From contig JBNGIQ010004244.1 of the NCBI GenBank assembly GCA_049999765.1, positions 1 to 60,568 on the forward strand: DNA of 60,568 bases, read 5' to 3'. The stretch is from Phaeoceros laevis (lineage: Eukaryota; Anthocerotophyta; Anthocerotopsida; Notothyladales). The position numbers and the translations under genes were made by a program. The notes under the pieces are model-generated. The model searched no databases. It saw nothing but the letters and a program-made list of their open reading frames with translations, and was not told where the DNA came from. Of this stretch, positions 9,133 to 20,481 are shown in pieces (positions within the stretch are counted from its first letter, which is position 1; every line of letters starts with the position of its first letter).

Positions 9133-10962
9133 TCAACTTGCAAGTAGTTCACCTCGGGATGCCACTTGAGTTGGAGCATTATCGAACGCTTTCAACATTT
9201 CAAAAATCTGCCTCCTCTCGAAGTGATTGTTATCTTCGGCCTGAAAACTGATTACTCTGTTGTGGACCTCTATCCAGGTTCTCCCAGCTACCTTCTTCAC
9301 ACCTGCATGTTTCATCCTGTTCCTGACATATACGGCATCATCGAACCTCCCAGCTGCAGCATAAGTCTGTGACATGAGAATGTAGGCAGCTGTGGAGTCT
9401 GGTTCTAGCTGAACAATTGAGTCAAAACAGTACTTCCCGAGCTCCACATTTCTATATGTCTGGCAAGCCCAAAGCAGAGAGGTCCAGATCTTTCCATCAG
9501 GAGGCAATGGCATGGCATCGATAAAGGCTTCTGCCTCATGCAAACGGCCAGCACGACCAAGAAGGTCTACCATGCAAGAGTAATGTTCAACTTCTGGGGC
9601 AATGCCGAAGTTTTTGGACATCGACTCGAAGAGTTCAGAGCCTTCCTCCAGCTTTCCAGCATGGCTGCATGCAGCAAGCACACTCAAAAGCGTGACCTTA
9701 TTTGGTTTCACACCCTCGTGTTGCATTTGTTGGAAGAGATGGATAGCCAACTCAGCCTGCCCTTTCTGGGCGTATGCCCCTAACAGGGCAGTCCAAGATA
9801 CCACGTCTCTCTCCTGCAGTTCATTGAAGACGAGTAAAGCCGAATCAAGGCACCCGCATTTGGCGTACATATCAACCAGGGTATTTCCAATAGCTGTATC
9901 AGAATGTAGTCCTCTTCCGATGAGCTGAGAGTGGACCTGCTTGCCCTGGTCCAGAGCAGCTATGCTTGCGCAGGCCTTAAGGATGCAGAGGAAGGTGACT
10001 TTGTTTGGCAGGAACCCGTGCATCTGCATCTCCTCAAAAAGGTGAAGGGCTTCTTGACCCTGGCCTTGTCGGGCATACCCGGAAATCATGGCAGTCCACA
10101 CCACCAGGTTCTTCTCTGGAAGTTTATCAAATACTTGCCGTGCGTGGCATAGGCTCCCACATTTGGCGTACATGTCGATGAGTGTGCTTGCAACATACAG
10201 ATCTGGTTCTAAACCTGAGTTTATGATGTGTGTGTGGATCTCCCTTCCCTCTCTTAAAGCACCTGAGCATGCACAAGCTTGTAGCACATGTACATATATG
10301 AAGTCATTTGCTTGTACCCCCAGCTGCACCATTTCCTGATACAATCTAATCGCCTCCTCACCCTGCCCTTGGTTAGTGCAAGCTGATATGATCGCCCGCC
10401 AAGTAGTCATTTTTGGAGCAGCAATTTTGCGGAACACCCGGAGTGCATCCAGCAAGCATCCTCCAGAGGCGAATAAGCGTATGAACACCTTTCCTAGAGA
10501 GGCATCGCCATCTAATCCTCGGTCCACAACTAGAGAATGCATTCGCCTGCCAGCTGTAATGTTTCTCTGCTTGATGCATCTCTCCAGGATGGAGAAAAGC
10601 ACACGAGTAGTGATAGGAACTGCGTCCTTTGCCATCCTTTCGACAACAGTCACTGCCTCATCCACGCGGCCCTGCTCCAGCAATCCATTCAGCACCTCAG
10701 GACCTGCACTGCCGCCCAATTGAAGCCTGCTGACCATCATCTTGGATCCATCCCTTGCAGCTGAAGCTCCTGAGAAGTTTATTCGAGGCACTCCACGATA
10801 TTTATCCCATTCCCCTGCTGGGCAATACAGGTTGCGGGTGGCGCAAGATCTCCGAGAAGCTGATACGAATTCCTGACACTTGTGCCCAGCACCAAATCCT
10901 CGTAACGCTGCTTCTGGTGCAAACCTGGTTGCTTTCTTGAGGAGGAATTTTGCGACTCTCAT
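9133..10962 (-). CDS. PPR protein, PLS class with E/E+ domains, no DYW
   Basis: Intronless ORF of 609 aa from the ATG at 10962; the frame is open further upstream but has no earlier ATG. The N-terminus is rich in R, K, S and A (MRVAKFLLKKATRFAPEAAL), so an organelle transit peptide is likely. From about residue 110 onward there are PLS-type pentatricopeptide repeats with the usual hallmarks: TLIDMYAKCGSL, VVWTAMISGYARQGQGQEAL, NKVTFLCILKACAS, VVSWTALLGAYAQKGQAELA and HYSCMVDLLGRAGRL. The tail has the E motif (IWTSLLWACQTYRNVELGK) and the E+/PG box (KVAGRTWIEVHNRVISFQ..D..HF), then stops without a DYW deaminase. Such proteins bind specific organellar RNAs, and E+ members commonly work in C-to-U editing with a DYW partner supplied in trans. 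The target RNA cannot be inferred here. Confidence 0.93.
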   Translation of the reverse strand: MRVAKFLLKKATRFAPEAALRGFGAGHKCQEFVSASRRSCATRNLYCPAGEWDKYRGVPRINFSGASAARDGSKMMVSRLQLGGSAGPEVLNGLLEQGRVDEAVTVVERMAKDAVPITTRVLFSILERCIKQRNITAGRRMHSLVVDRGLDGDASLGKVFIRLFASGGCLLDALRVFRKIAAPKMTTWRAIISACTNQGQGEEAIRLYQEMVQLGVQANDFIYVHVLQACACSGALREGREIHTHIINSGLEPDLYVASTLIDMYAKCGSLCHARQVFDKLPEKNLVVWTAMISGYARQGQGQEALHLFEEMQMHGFLPNKVTFLCILKACASIAALDQGKQVHSQLIGRGLHSDTAIGNTLVDMYAKCGCLDSALLVFNELQERDVVSWTALLGAYAQKGQAELAIHLFQQMQHEGVKPNKVTLLSVLAACSHAGKLEEGSELFESMSKNFGIAPEVEHYSCMVDLLGRAGRLHEAEAFIDAMPLPPDGKIWTSLLWACQTYRNVELGKYCFDSIVQLEPDSTAAYILMSQTYAAAGRFDDAVYVRNRMKHAGVKKVAGRTWIEVHNRVISFQAEDNNHFERRQIFEMLKAFDNAPTQVASRGELLAS

Positions 10963-11543
10963 ACTGCCCTGCCCTCGGAGGGTACAAGGAATTGCAGAGC
11001 CTCTGGTGCTCCCGGTCAGTTGCACCTGCCATAGTTGGCAACAGTCGGATTCAGAGACACATCTATCTAAGCTGAGCTCACCCCCTTCAGAACATTGGCC
11101 TGCGGTGTTTTGACCTAGATGGTCTGGACTACGAACCTAAAATCTTAGAGGTTCAGGGTTTTAGGGTGTAGACAGTTCAGCTGAATTCCCGTTTGCGCCA
11201 GCAGCATTTGAAGAATTGGAAGTATGAGGTAGGGTAGATTAGCGTGTTGACGCATAGGTGATATTCCAGTAGTCTGAAGCGCCAGCTAGCAAGAATTCGC
11301 AAGTCATCCTGTATGCGGCGGGCATGGACAGAACTTTGGAGATTATCTGGGCCGCGCTTCCGGATGCAGCAGCCTGTTTTCAATTCATGGAGCCTGGCTG
11401 ATGGCCCTAGGTAAGCTCAAATGTGCTTTGATCAATAGTCCTCATTTTTCGCATGCTGATTTAATCGGAGTGCAAGAAAACGACGTGACAGAACTCTGCA
11501 AAAATTGGCACCTCACATTTGTTGCTGCAGCTTCGTTACAGGA

Positions 11544-13151
11544 ATGGATTCGCAGAGAGATACATGGACAGATAGGTCCAATGGCGCCGAAGTACAGGTT
11601 TCTGCAGGCTATCCTGTTCTGGGCGGGTGGAGGGGTATCTCATCTGCAGCTGTAGGAGGGCAATTGTCAACAGAATTAAGAGGGGGACTAGGACCCCCAA
11701 TGTTGTTTGCTGGAAGGAATCCCTTTTTGGAAGGTAGTGTGCGCTTCAAGAGCCAAAAGAAGAAAAACAAGAAGAAGAAGAACGTGAAGAAGGCTTCCAA
11801 GGAAGATCGTCAACGACTGAGAATGCTTCAAAGAGAAAGAAAACAGAGAAAGCTCAGAATGACACCAGAAGAAGCGCTGGTGTACAGAATGCATAAGGTT
11901 GTTTTTTTCAGATCAAATGGGTGGCCTATTGCTGTATATGGTATGTGCCTCGTTACTGTCGAGAATTACTTTCTTTGACACAAATTGTGCTGATTACTGC
12001 AGGCTCAGAGGAAGATAGCCTTGCAAGAGAAGGCTGTGAAGAAGTATGCTCTCCCAGAACGGCCTGAAAAGCCAGACGACCCAGAAGTTATGACGCCAGA
12101 GCAACTTCATGCTCTGAAAAAGCTTGGCTACAAGAACAAAAACTATGTACCAGTGGGGCGACGTGGAATTTATGGAGGAGTCATACAGAACATGCACCTT
12201 CACTGGAAGAAGCATGAGACAGTGAGGGTAGACTGTGATAATTACAAGAGGGACGAGGTTAGACAAATGGCAGCGGAGCTAGAAAAAATTTCAGGAGGCA
12301 AAGTTATTGACATCCATCAAGGAACAACCATTATCATGTACCGAGGGAAGAATTACAAGCAGCCCAAGAAGCTGATTCCTGATAACATGCTCGATAAAAG
12401 AAAGGTCAGCCCAGGGATTCTTTGTCTGGATTTGCTATGTGATGTAATATCTCTTGCTTTATAGACAGCTGGATCTGACCGTTGGGCTTTGACATTGCAG
12501 GCCTTGTTGAAATCGTTAGCTGAACAGTCGCTCAAATCCTTGCGGGAATATGTAGCCAAACTGGAGGTTGAGCTGAAAAAACTACGAGCACAAATGGCTG
12601 CTGAGGCTGCTTCATCCCCGCCTCAACCTCCAGAGGATCCCTTGAATGAGCTGCAGCGCATGGCAAACATAAAGGCTGCGCATGCAAAACTGGACGCTGA
12701 TGTCTTGGATGACGATGATGAAACCCTGGACGACACAGATGACGACTTCGACTTGTCAGACTTGTCCAGCGAGTCAGGCTCAGAAGATGATGAGGACCTT
12801 GGGCATGATAGAAGAACTATGCCAGAGGTTGATGACAGAGAGGTCAAAGAGAACAGGGATTCTGATGCCTGCGTTTGGGAGACTGACAACTCCGGGTCGG
12901 ATTCAGAGGATGAAGGCCAGTATATCTCTGTTCAGTCAGCCACGTCTACCTTTCCGACAGAGGAGGAAGTTTCCACACCAGCCCACACTATCTTGGAGGC
13001 TCTGGAAGATTACGACCATAATAACAGGGAAAAGGAAGCAAATAGTAAGGAAGCTAAGTTAGATGATTCAGCTGAGAAGGAAGACTCAGAGTCGGAGAAT
13101 AGCAGAAGTCTCTTACCCGAGCAAAAAGCAACACAAGTCAGTGTAGGTTGA
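11544..13151 (+). CDS. CRM-domain protein (At3g25440/LOH1-like), group II intron splicing type
   Basis: Three exons with GT-AG borders in phase 0: 11544-11897, 12003-12404 and 12501-13151, giving 468 aa. The start ATG at 11544 (MDSQRDTWTD) follows an AG, so an upstream exon is possible. A lysine-rich stretch (about residues 70-85) precedes ERKQRKLRMTPEEALVYRMHK. The single CRM (YhbY-like) RNA-binding domain covers about residues 145-245: VMTPEQLHALKKLGYKNKN, the GxxG-type loop VGRRGIYGGVI, HWKKHETVRV and GTTIIMYRGKNY. The last exon codes a coiled coil (SLREYVAKLEVELKKLR) and an acidic tail (DDDDETLDDTDDD). The domain order matches the plant one-CRM family of At3g25440; members act in organelle RNA metabolism. 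The plastid or mitochondrial destination is inferred. Confidence 0.88.
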
Positions 13152-13888
13152 CAAAGGTCACCAATTAGGCGAGATCAGCCATTGGGGTTCCGGAAGGGGA
13201 TTTCGCAATTTTTATCTTGAGGTGTTGTTCGAACGTCACTTGAGGTGGTGTTCGAACGTCAATTACACACTGCCCATTTTGAGATTTGAGGTGTTTTCTC
13301 CTCAGCAGCTTTCAGGATGCAACTAAGTCCTTATGGTTTACACTCAAAATTCCAAGTATTGATTGACGAGGGTCGAGTGGTCGAGTTGGTTGCGTCTAGT
13401 TGCTGGTCGTCTAGTTGAACTGTTGAAGCGTGAATTTGCGGCGGTGACTCGACTATTTGCTCAGTTCTTGGTAGTCTACTGAAAATAGTACTCGATAAAA
13501 CTATTTGCATAGGTAGAAGCCTTAGAAGTCAAAAAGACGAGCACCCAACCTTTTACGAGGATTGGACGAATCTGTCACATGGTCACATGCGGATGGGCCC
13601 CCAAGCCGTTCGGAGCCTGACAAGGCGACAAAGTCTTTGCGTTCGCCAAGGAGTGAAAGCACGAAATGTAGTGGCAGGTAAGAACTTGGTGCCGGAGGTC
13701 AGAAATGTTTCGTCTCTGCCGGCTCCGAAGCTATTGTTGTAGCGTGGATGCTTGTGACGGGTTTTGAAGGTAGAGCTATGGCTTTGGATCTCCAAGTCGT
13801 CAACGAACAGGCAGGCTTGCCTCTCAGCTTGCATTCCACGACTCGTGTTGTACATTGTAGCTGAAACCAGTAGCTGCAGAACGGAAGC
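13152..13888. promoter_or_regulatory. 3' region of the CRM gene and presumed promoter of the next gene
   Basis: No gene is supported here. Positions 13217-13262 hold two 23-bp direct copies containing gttcgaacgtca. The last part should contain the promoter and 5' UTR of the O-fucosyltransferase gene; I see no clear TATA box at a defined distance. Confidence 0.35.
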
Positions 13889-15561
13889 ATGGAGAAGCGA
13901 TACTACTTAATGCTGCTTCTGCCAGCCATGGTGCTGGCTCTGTACTTCAGCACCCAACAGTACTTCTGGTCTTCACCAGGCAAGTCTGGCGACACGGAAA
14001 ACCGGGTGATGCACGCAGAGCTCAAGGTGTTGAGTCTGCTCAAGCAGCAAGAGTCTAACATGCTCAGTTTGTACAATGGCACGTCCAACATGACCCGGCT
14101 GGACGACGTCCAGACGGTCGTTCTGGAGGAGTTGCGGTTGAACCAGGAGATTCAGCAAACGCTCCTGGCAGGCTATGGCACCTGGGTTGGCTCGTCTGTC
14201 AACACACTGAGTGCGCAGCAGGGGCCCAATTGCAAAAAGGTCTTTCCCCAGAAGAAAAATGCGCAGCGCGAGCTGGTCTGGGTACCTAAGAGCAACAACT
14301 TTCTGCTTGCGATATGTGTGTCTGGGCAATTCTCCAACCGGCTCATCTGCATTGAGAAGCACATGTTCTACGCAGCCTTGCTCAACCGCACACTGGTGCT
14401 TCCCAACAGGAAGCATGAAGTGTGGTCTTACGACATGGAAAATACTCTGGACATCGGACATATCCAGTCCTGCGTAGGCAACACAACTGTGATCACTTTT
14501 GAGCAATTCGAAGTTGCCAGGAACAAGAGTATACACGTGAACAGGTTCATCTGCTACTTCAGGAGATGTTACCTTGATCCAGATAAGCAAAAACAGCTCA
14601 AGTCCAGTGGCATGACGTGGAGCCACTGGGAGGATGCCTGGCCCGAAGATCCTGCACTGAGTGGTGACCATATACCCTCTCATCCTCATCTGAAGGACTT
14701 TTTGAGCAAATTTGCTGTGGAAGATGAGGTGATAGCGATAGGGGATGTCTTTTATGCTGATGTGGAGGATCAGTGGCAGCAACAGCTTGGGGGACCCATC
14801 TCGCATCCAGCTTGTGGTGCCATCCTCCAACCCAGCAGGACCATCGTGCTTACTGCCCAACGTTTCATCCAAACTTACCTGGGAAACAACTTCCTGTCAT
14901 TCCACTTCCGAAGGCATGGATGGCTGGTGTTCTGGTGAGTCTTTCTCCCTTGGACCTTGCACACATGAGTCTCTGGGATTGTTGAAACTGTGATGGTTGT
15001 ACTAACCTGTTTGGCATGGTCACCTGTGCAGCAACACGAATCCCGAAGACTGTTTTTTCCCCATTCCTCAGGCTGCAAATTGCATTTTGAGGAAGTTGAA
15101 GGCTGCAAATTCTTCCGTGGTCTTTGTCTCTTCAGATGCAGCTAGGTCTGAAGTTGACTTGTTGAAAGCCATGCTCACAGAGGATGGAAGACCCACACCT
15201 ATTGTCACTAGGCAAGAGCACGATCCTCAAGTCAAGTGGGATTCTTTGCTGGTAAAGCATAAACCTCCATTGCACAAGTCCCCAGAGGTGAGCTACTTGC
15301 CATCCATGTCTGCTTGTCAACACTCTGCTGCCTGCAAAGAACCTGATTTTGAAAATCCTTCACATTTCGAGTACTTTTACACAGGTGATGGGCATGCTTG
15401 ACAAGACAATTCATGCACTGGCCTCTACATTCGTTGGAACTGCTGGCTCTACTTTCACAGAGGACATCAACAGATTGCGTCACTTGTGGGGCACCGCCAG
15501 CTCCTGTGATGAGTATCTATGTCAGGGGGAAAAACCGAATTTTAGAGCAGAACTTACTTAG
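13889..15561 (+). CDS. O-fucosyltransferase family protein (type II membrane)
   Basis: Three exons, 13889-14934, 15032-15287 and 15385-15561, in phases 2 and 0, giving 492 aa. The N-terminus is a short cytosolic tail and one signal anchor (YYLMLLLPAMVLALYF), typical of Golgi/ER glycosyltransferases. The catalytic region begins near residue 130 with LAICVSGQFSNRLICIEKHM, the family's nucleotide-sugar-binding G-x-x-x-N-R element. The later FLSFHFRRHG carries the conserved arginine motif of GDP-fucose protein O-fucosyltransferases. Exon 2 codes SSVVFVSSDAA (the family's [FV]-[VI]-[AS]-[TS]-D motif) and exon 3 ASTFVGTAGSTFTEDI, matching the FxGtxxStft pattern. Plant members act on cell-wall glycans or proteins; the acceptor here is unknown. 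Several N-glycosylation sequons follow the anchor. Confidence 0.88.
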
Positions 15562-17070
15562 ATGCTGTGGCTCTGGCGGAGCAGACGGGCTGAGGGGCGT
15601 TGATGGGAATACACACTTCTTACAGATGAAATTTCCTTCGAAGTCATATCGTTTAAGACGTTAGGCAATGCTGTTTGTCCATGTGTCCCATAGCCAGGCA
15701 TCTTGAGCTCTCATCTGAAGTCGACAAGAAGGAGTTGCAACGGGCCATGCGGCAGCAGCAGCGAGGGGCCCGGGAGCGGCAGGTGCCGGCAGGAGCTGCT
15801 ATTTTACTCTGGCCTGTTTCTACCTTTGAGACCTGTAGGCAGCCCTCCGCAGGGCGATTTATTTTGTCAAGTGAAAGATGCCAACCATGAGCTTATGAAC
15901 CACAAGCAACTGATACATAGAACCTTACCTACCGCATGCCATGCTCAAGTGGTATGTCTTTATATTATTTTATATTTTATTACTAGCACTTCCTGACATA
16001 GTCAGAAATGCAGTCACAACTGTGGCAAATAAATTCAGGGCAGTCACAACCGTGGCAAACAAATTGAGGGCCACATGAGGGCGTGGAGATATATGGTTCC
16101 GGGCAGATTGCAGTCCAACAATTCATTCCAAAGAAACAGTGGCAAATAAATTTAGGGCAAGACAGAATAGTGGCAAAAAAATTCAGGGCCACAGGAGGGG
16201 TCAACGGCACGCAGAACAGTGGCAAATAAATTGAGGGCCACAGGAGGAGTGCACATATCACATAGGAGGGGTTTTTCTAATCATTCGCACATACAGCACC
16301 GGAGGCTTAACAAGCTAGTTACAGCCGAAACCTGCACAGATGCATAGGTATACCTGGTTAGATTGCAGCAATAGTAGAAAAGCCAGCACTAGAGGCAAGC
16401 TAGTTACACCCGAAACCTGCATAGATGCATAGAGTTAGATTGCACCAACAATAGAAAAGCTTAAAGCTTGTTCTTCTGTGATAATATATAGGTATGCCAT
16501 GTTGTGCAAATGGGTGTCCACTCATGAATACACCCTTATAAATAGAACATATGGCAAAAGGCTAATTCATTATCGTCAATATTGCTCTTCATTAGCATCA
16601 ATAGTGTTCTTCAAGAACATATTTGGTAATGTATAAAATAATACATGACTCTAATCATGTGCTTTCCAGTATGACATGAGAGTTTCATCACTCTGTCATA
16701 TGCTCATGCGTATTCAACAAACCAAAGCCATGTCATTTTGTTGCGCCTTGAACTTTGAAGAATATCGTGCATTTGAATTGTATCTCCTTGCAAGCAAACA
16801 GATGATATACTATATATGATATACTATTTACTATAATATACTATGGAAGAAGGATTGTAAGGTGGCCGAGGCGCAGAGTAATAGCTCTGATGATGATAGT
16901 GCTAATAGCGGTAGCCCTAGAGGAGACTTGGAAATCACGTAGGCAACAAATTATAAAAATTATAAAAGTTGTAACAAGAGTATATTTCATGTGAAGGTAC
17001 AATAACAGTTTCTCCGGCGGTTTCTTGAAAGCCAATCCCTGTGTGACTCATGTATAATATCATCAGCTAG
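15562..17070. repeat. Gene-free spacer with two sets of short repeats
   Basis: Positions 16021-16240 hold five imperfect copies of a ~21-bp word, gtggcaaataaattcagggc, at irregular spacing (starting near 16022, 16051, 16139, 16171 and 16217). Positions 16311-16395 and 16396-16465 are a diverged tandem duplication starting caagctagttacaNccgaaa. The ORFs at 15675-15996 show no recognisable content and lie in the 3' region of the O-fucosyltransferase gene. Confidence 0.6.
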
Positions 17071-17075
17071 TCCAC

Positions 17076-17330
17076 AACATAGCCTAGTGGTTAAGGCTCA
17101 GGTCCCCAGAAGGGATGATCCGAATTAAATCCCGTCCATTAAGGGAACATCAGCAAGCAAGAATAGATGGATTCTCTTGTGTTCCTGCCCGAGGGTTGCG
17201 AGTGCAGCTAGCAGCAAGCAAGAATAGACGGATTCTCTTGTGTTCCTGCCCGAGGGTTGCGAGTGCAGCTAGCAGAAGCCTCTGAGAGTGTGGGAGTGTG
17301 TAAATAATATGACGTGTTTGTATTCGATTT
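17076..17330 (+). mobile_element. SINE-like element with tRNA-type head and internal 61-bp duplication
   Basis: The head (17079-17135) resembles a tRNA: A-box-like tagcctagtggttaag (17080-17095) and a degenerate B-box ccgaattaaatcccg (17120-17134). The body contains a nearly perfect 61-bp tandem duplication (17151-17211 and 17212-17272, one mismatch, starting cagcaagcaagaatag). The end is ill defined, near gtgtgtaaataatatga. No clean target-site duplication was found, so the limits are approximate. It is a different family from the SINE at 4281-4455. Confidence 0.55.
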
Positions 17331-19161
17331 GAAGTTTACCATTTGGAGTATGGGGACATGCTCGGTCCAAAGACTCCAAACCACTTTAGTGAGTATCCCG
17401 CTAGAAGGAAGTAGTATTTATTTTGTGTTAAGTATGTGTGCTCACAGCTAGAGTGCTGGTAAGTGTCATCACCACCTAAGCCAGACTTGCGCCCCTCCGC
17501 AATAAAGATGAAATACGTTTCGTGCGTTTTAATCTTTTAGCCTTTTAGGAGTACAGCGTTTTGAGTTTTTAGGCAAAAAATAAAATAAAGACGTTTGACA
17601 GGAGTAACCAATGGTGCCCCTTATGTTTTTTCGTTTTAACTTTAATTAGTCACTTCACATTTTTTAACACGATTCTTTGAAAGACTCGATTCTTTGCAAT
17701 CGTATAATTCGTGTATTTGTCTCAACCTATACCGTATACCTACGATGTCGCAAGCGCCGAGTGTTAGGCAGTGTGCAAGGATGGGGTAAGGGCGTGTGAG
17801 GTTGGCGAGCTACGCTCCGATGAGGGAGGAGAGAGGGTGGCGGCCCCAGCGGGCGTACTCACATACGGGATGCTTTTTTGCAGTTGCAGCATAATACGAA
17901 AAATACCACGATTCTATTGTAAAATGCGGCGCAATCGGCAATGTAGGGAGTAACTAACGCATACTTTTTTCTCCCTAAACGTGTCCTCTTTGGGGTTTGA
18001 GAAGACTCACTCTCTCAAGCTGGTTCCTGCTCGGTTAGTTGACCAGAGTAGCTTGCTGAAATCGTGCGAGATGAGAGGAAAGAATACCCTCTGAACACTC
18101 CTAGGAAACGGATAAGCTCAAGCAATGTACTGGAAGCCCTGCTAAGAAGGGCAGAGGGCAGGTGGCAAAGACCACTAATGTGAAAGAAATGGTGCTGCAC
18201 TCAATTCTGAGAGAGATGACCAGCCCACAAGAAACAGAGCAAAGGTACGGCCAGACCTTGTGGACAGCTGCATACAGCGTCACAGAAAAACCCAGCAGTA
18301 GGCTCTACGAATCCCAGGTTGGCACGCTGCCAGAGAGTAGCAGCCTCCAAGACGACACAGCAGCGCTCGAGCCCCTCCCGACTAGCCTTCGAGAAACACA
18401 GCATCCAGTACAAAGGACGACTCAATGTCATGAAAGATCGATTACACCGAAAGATGAGAGCCGTGTTTGTGCTATCGGGCCTACCCTCTAAATACTCCTT
18501 GATCCTGCCGCATTGCGGTTTCCTACATCTAAACCTAGCACAAGGGAAACCCTACATCTTATGGAATCCTATGCAGAGGCGATTCCCGCCTCTATGCTGC
18601 CTAATGAGCCTGCTGGCATTAGCCCGCACAGCGTACAAAATTATGTTCTGCTGAAAATGGATTTGACAGGTTCAAGGTTTGAGTCGTTTTACTTTGAGAG
18701 CGATCCGATCTCGGAGTTTAGAAACGATCTCAAAAAAATCATTTATTCATTGCGTACTACCCATAGTGAGCAAGTTTTAGGGGCGAGCCAACCGGGGCCG
18801 GTTTCGTGACTTTTACGCATATGTGGATAATGGATACGCATTTTACGCATTACTATCTAGTCGACCTCTTGCTGGGTCTTGCAGTTTAGGAAGGGACCGA
18901 GCCTGTGAAAGTCTGAGCTCTCCGGTAAGTCTGAGACTTACCGTGGTGAAACCAGGGGAACCGGGGCGGTCAGGAAACTTCTTGTCTTGTGATCTAGGAC
19001 ATTCTAAGCCTACGAACAGTCTATATTTCAGTCTTTGGTTTCCTATCCATTCACCATCACAGATTCTGAAAGGTGCAAAACCCAGCTAAGACCAGCCCTG
19101 CAACCTGCTCCCCTGCTCCGCCCCTCCGATATCTTCGCGTCCTAAGGAGATTGCAGCAACA
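17331..19161. other. Spacer; low-value ORFs, presumed promoter of the DUF1517 gene
   Basis: The open stretches at 18162-18491 and 18513-18809 have no recognised motifs, and the first lacks an ATG start. They may be exons of an unrecognised gene, but nothing in the codons or motifs supports a call. The final few hundred bases should contain the promoter and 5' UTR of the gene at 19162. Confidence 0.35.
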
Positions 19162-20481
19162 ATGGCGGGCACGGTGCTGGTCTACGGCCAGCCGCTAGTG
19201 GCGCTGGGCTTAGTGCGCTCTCCGTCTTCCTACGCTTGGGATCCTTTGGCTTCAACAAGCTGCACAGCCTCCTGCTCCGCCTCCTCCTCCTCACCTCTGC
19301 CTTCGTCACGTCTCCTCGGGTGCAAGCAGCTGGGCTCCGGCCGGCAGTCTATGGCAGGGCTAGTGCTGAGACATGTTCCTCCGCAGGTGTTCGGGGCCCT
19401 GTTCGAGGAGCTAGGATCCCTCAAGGTGCGCAAGGGGAGTGCGAGGGCCATGAGCTGGCTGAAGAAGCAGAGGAAGAGCGGAGGCGTTGTGGAGGCATTG
19501 CAGCGGGTGTCTGCGGACGGAGGGATGGAACAATTGGTTGGCACAGTGGTGGAAGCAGTGAAGCGGTTCCACAAGCCTTTCGTGATGGCCCTGGTTCTGG
19601 GGCTTCTGCTCACGCACAATCCTGCTGACGCTCTGGCTGCAGGAGGTGGCCGTGTCGGTGGCAAATCCTTCTCCTCTGGCAGGTCCTCACAGACGTACTC
19701 TGCTCCGTCCGGGTCGTTCAGCGGAGGGGGCGGATTCACCTACGCCGCCCCGTATGTGGCGCCGTCTCCCTTCTTTGGAGGTTACGGAGGCGGAGTGTAT
19801 GTTGCTCCTGCGTATGGGGTTGGATTCGGTGGTTTTGGATTGTTGTTCGTCCTGGTTGCGGCAGCCGTGCTTGTGTCTGGGTTCCTCTCTGACCGCGCGG
19901 ACGGAGGACTCCTAGGAGCCACAGAGAAGACCAGCGTGCTCAAGTTGCAGGTCGGGCTTCTAGGGAGTGCCAGGAATTTGCAGCGAGATCTGGAACGGCT
20001 GGCTCAAAGTGCAGACACATCCACTCCGGAAGGGCTGCATTTCGTGCTCACAGAGACTGTCCTAACTTTGCTACGGCATCCCGATTACTGCATTTCCGGT
20101 ACTGCCTCTTCGGATGTGAAGAAGTCACCGGAGCAAGGAGAAGCAGCTTTCAACCAGCTATCCCTGGAGGAGAGAGGGAAGTTCGATGACGAGACACTGG
20201 TGAATGTGGATGCTTTCACCAAGCGTTCCTTCTCAGTTAGGAAAAGCGAGCGCTTCAACAACGAGTACATTGTGGTGACCTTGCTGGTGGCCGCAGAGGG
20301 GGAGTACAAGCTGTCTCAAATCAACAGCAGCGCCGACCTCAGAGCGTCTCTGACCACTCTGGGATCAATTCCTGCAGATTCCCTCCAGGCTGTTGAGGTG
20401 TTGTGGACTCCTCAAGATGAAAATGATACACTGAGTGAGCAAGAGCTACTCCGGGACTACCCTCTTTTGAGATCCCTGTGA
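19162..20481 (+). CDS. DUF1517 thylakoid/envelope protein, FLAP1-related family
   Basis: Intronless ORF, 439 aa, ATG at 19162. Residues 1-65 are rich in S, A and P with few acids, a chloroplast transit peptide. Residues about 140-158 (PFVMALVLGLLLTHNPADAL) form the first membrane segment and resemble a thylakoid-type hydrophobic region ending A-x-A. A glycine/serine/tyrosine-rich linker follows (GGRVGGKSFSSGRSSQTYS, then repeated YGGG and AAPY words). A second membrane segment, FGLLFVLVAAAVLVSGFL, precedes the soluble DUF1517 core: KTSVLKLQVGLLGSARNLQ, LTETVLTLLRHPDY, EYIVVTLLVAAEGEYKL and SLQAVEVLWTPQ. The arrangement is that of the plant/cyanobacterial DUF1517 family, which includes Arabidopsis FLAP1 (acclimation to fluctuating light). 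Placing it in FLAP1 itself or in the sister At1g54520-type group needs a tree. Confidence 0.9.
   Translation: MAGTVLVYGQPLVALGLVRSPSSYAWDPLASTSCTASCSASSSSPLPSSRLLGCKQLGSGRQSMAGLVLRHVPPQVFGALFEELGSLKVRKGSARAMSWLKKQRKSGGVVEALQRVSADGGMEQLVGTVVEAVKRFHKPFVMALVLGLLLTHNPADALAAGGGRVGGKSFSSGRSSQTYSAPSGSFSGGGGFTYAAPYVAPSPFFGGYGGGVYVAPAYGVGFGGFGLLFVLVAAAVLVSGFLSDRADGGLLGATEKTSVLKLQVGLLGSARNLQRDLERLAQSADTSTPEGLHFVLTETVLTLLRHPDYCISGTASSDVKKSPEQGEAAFNQLSLEERGKFDDETLVNVDAFTKRSFSVRKSERFNNEYIVVTLLVAAEGEYKLSQINSSADLRASLTTLGSIPADSLQAVEVLWTPQDENDTLSEQELLRDYPLLRSL

Noticed and set aside
13973-14872. 299-codon minus-strand ORF
   Set aside because: Antisense shadow of the first O-fucosyltransferase exon, which has clear family motifs.
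15675-15996. ORFs after the O-fucosyltransferase stop as a further exon or separate gene
   Set aside because: The family's C-terminus is complete before 15561 and these frames show no conserved content.
16011-16240. Spaced short repeats considered as a CRISPR-like array
   Set aside because: Spacing is irregular (29-88 bp), repeats are imperfect, and the window is eukaryotic; it is an ordinary degenerate repeat.
18162-18809. Two successive plus-strand ORFs (109 and 98 codons)
   Set aside because: The first lacks an ATG, neither has a known motif, and no splice junction joins them convincingly.
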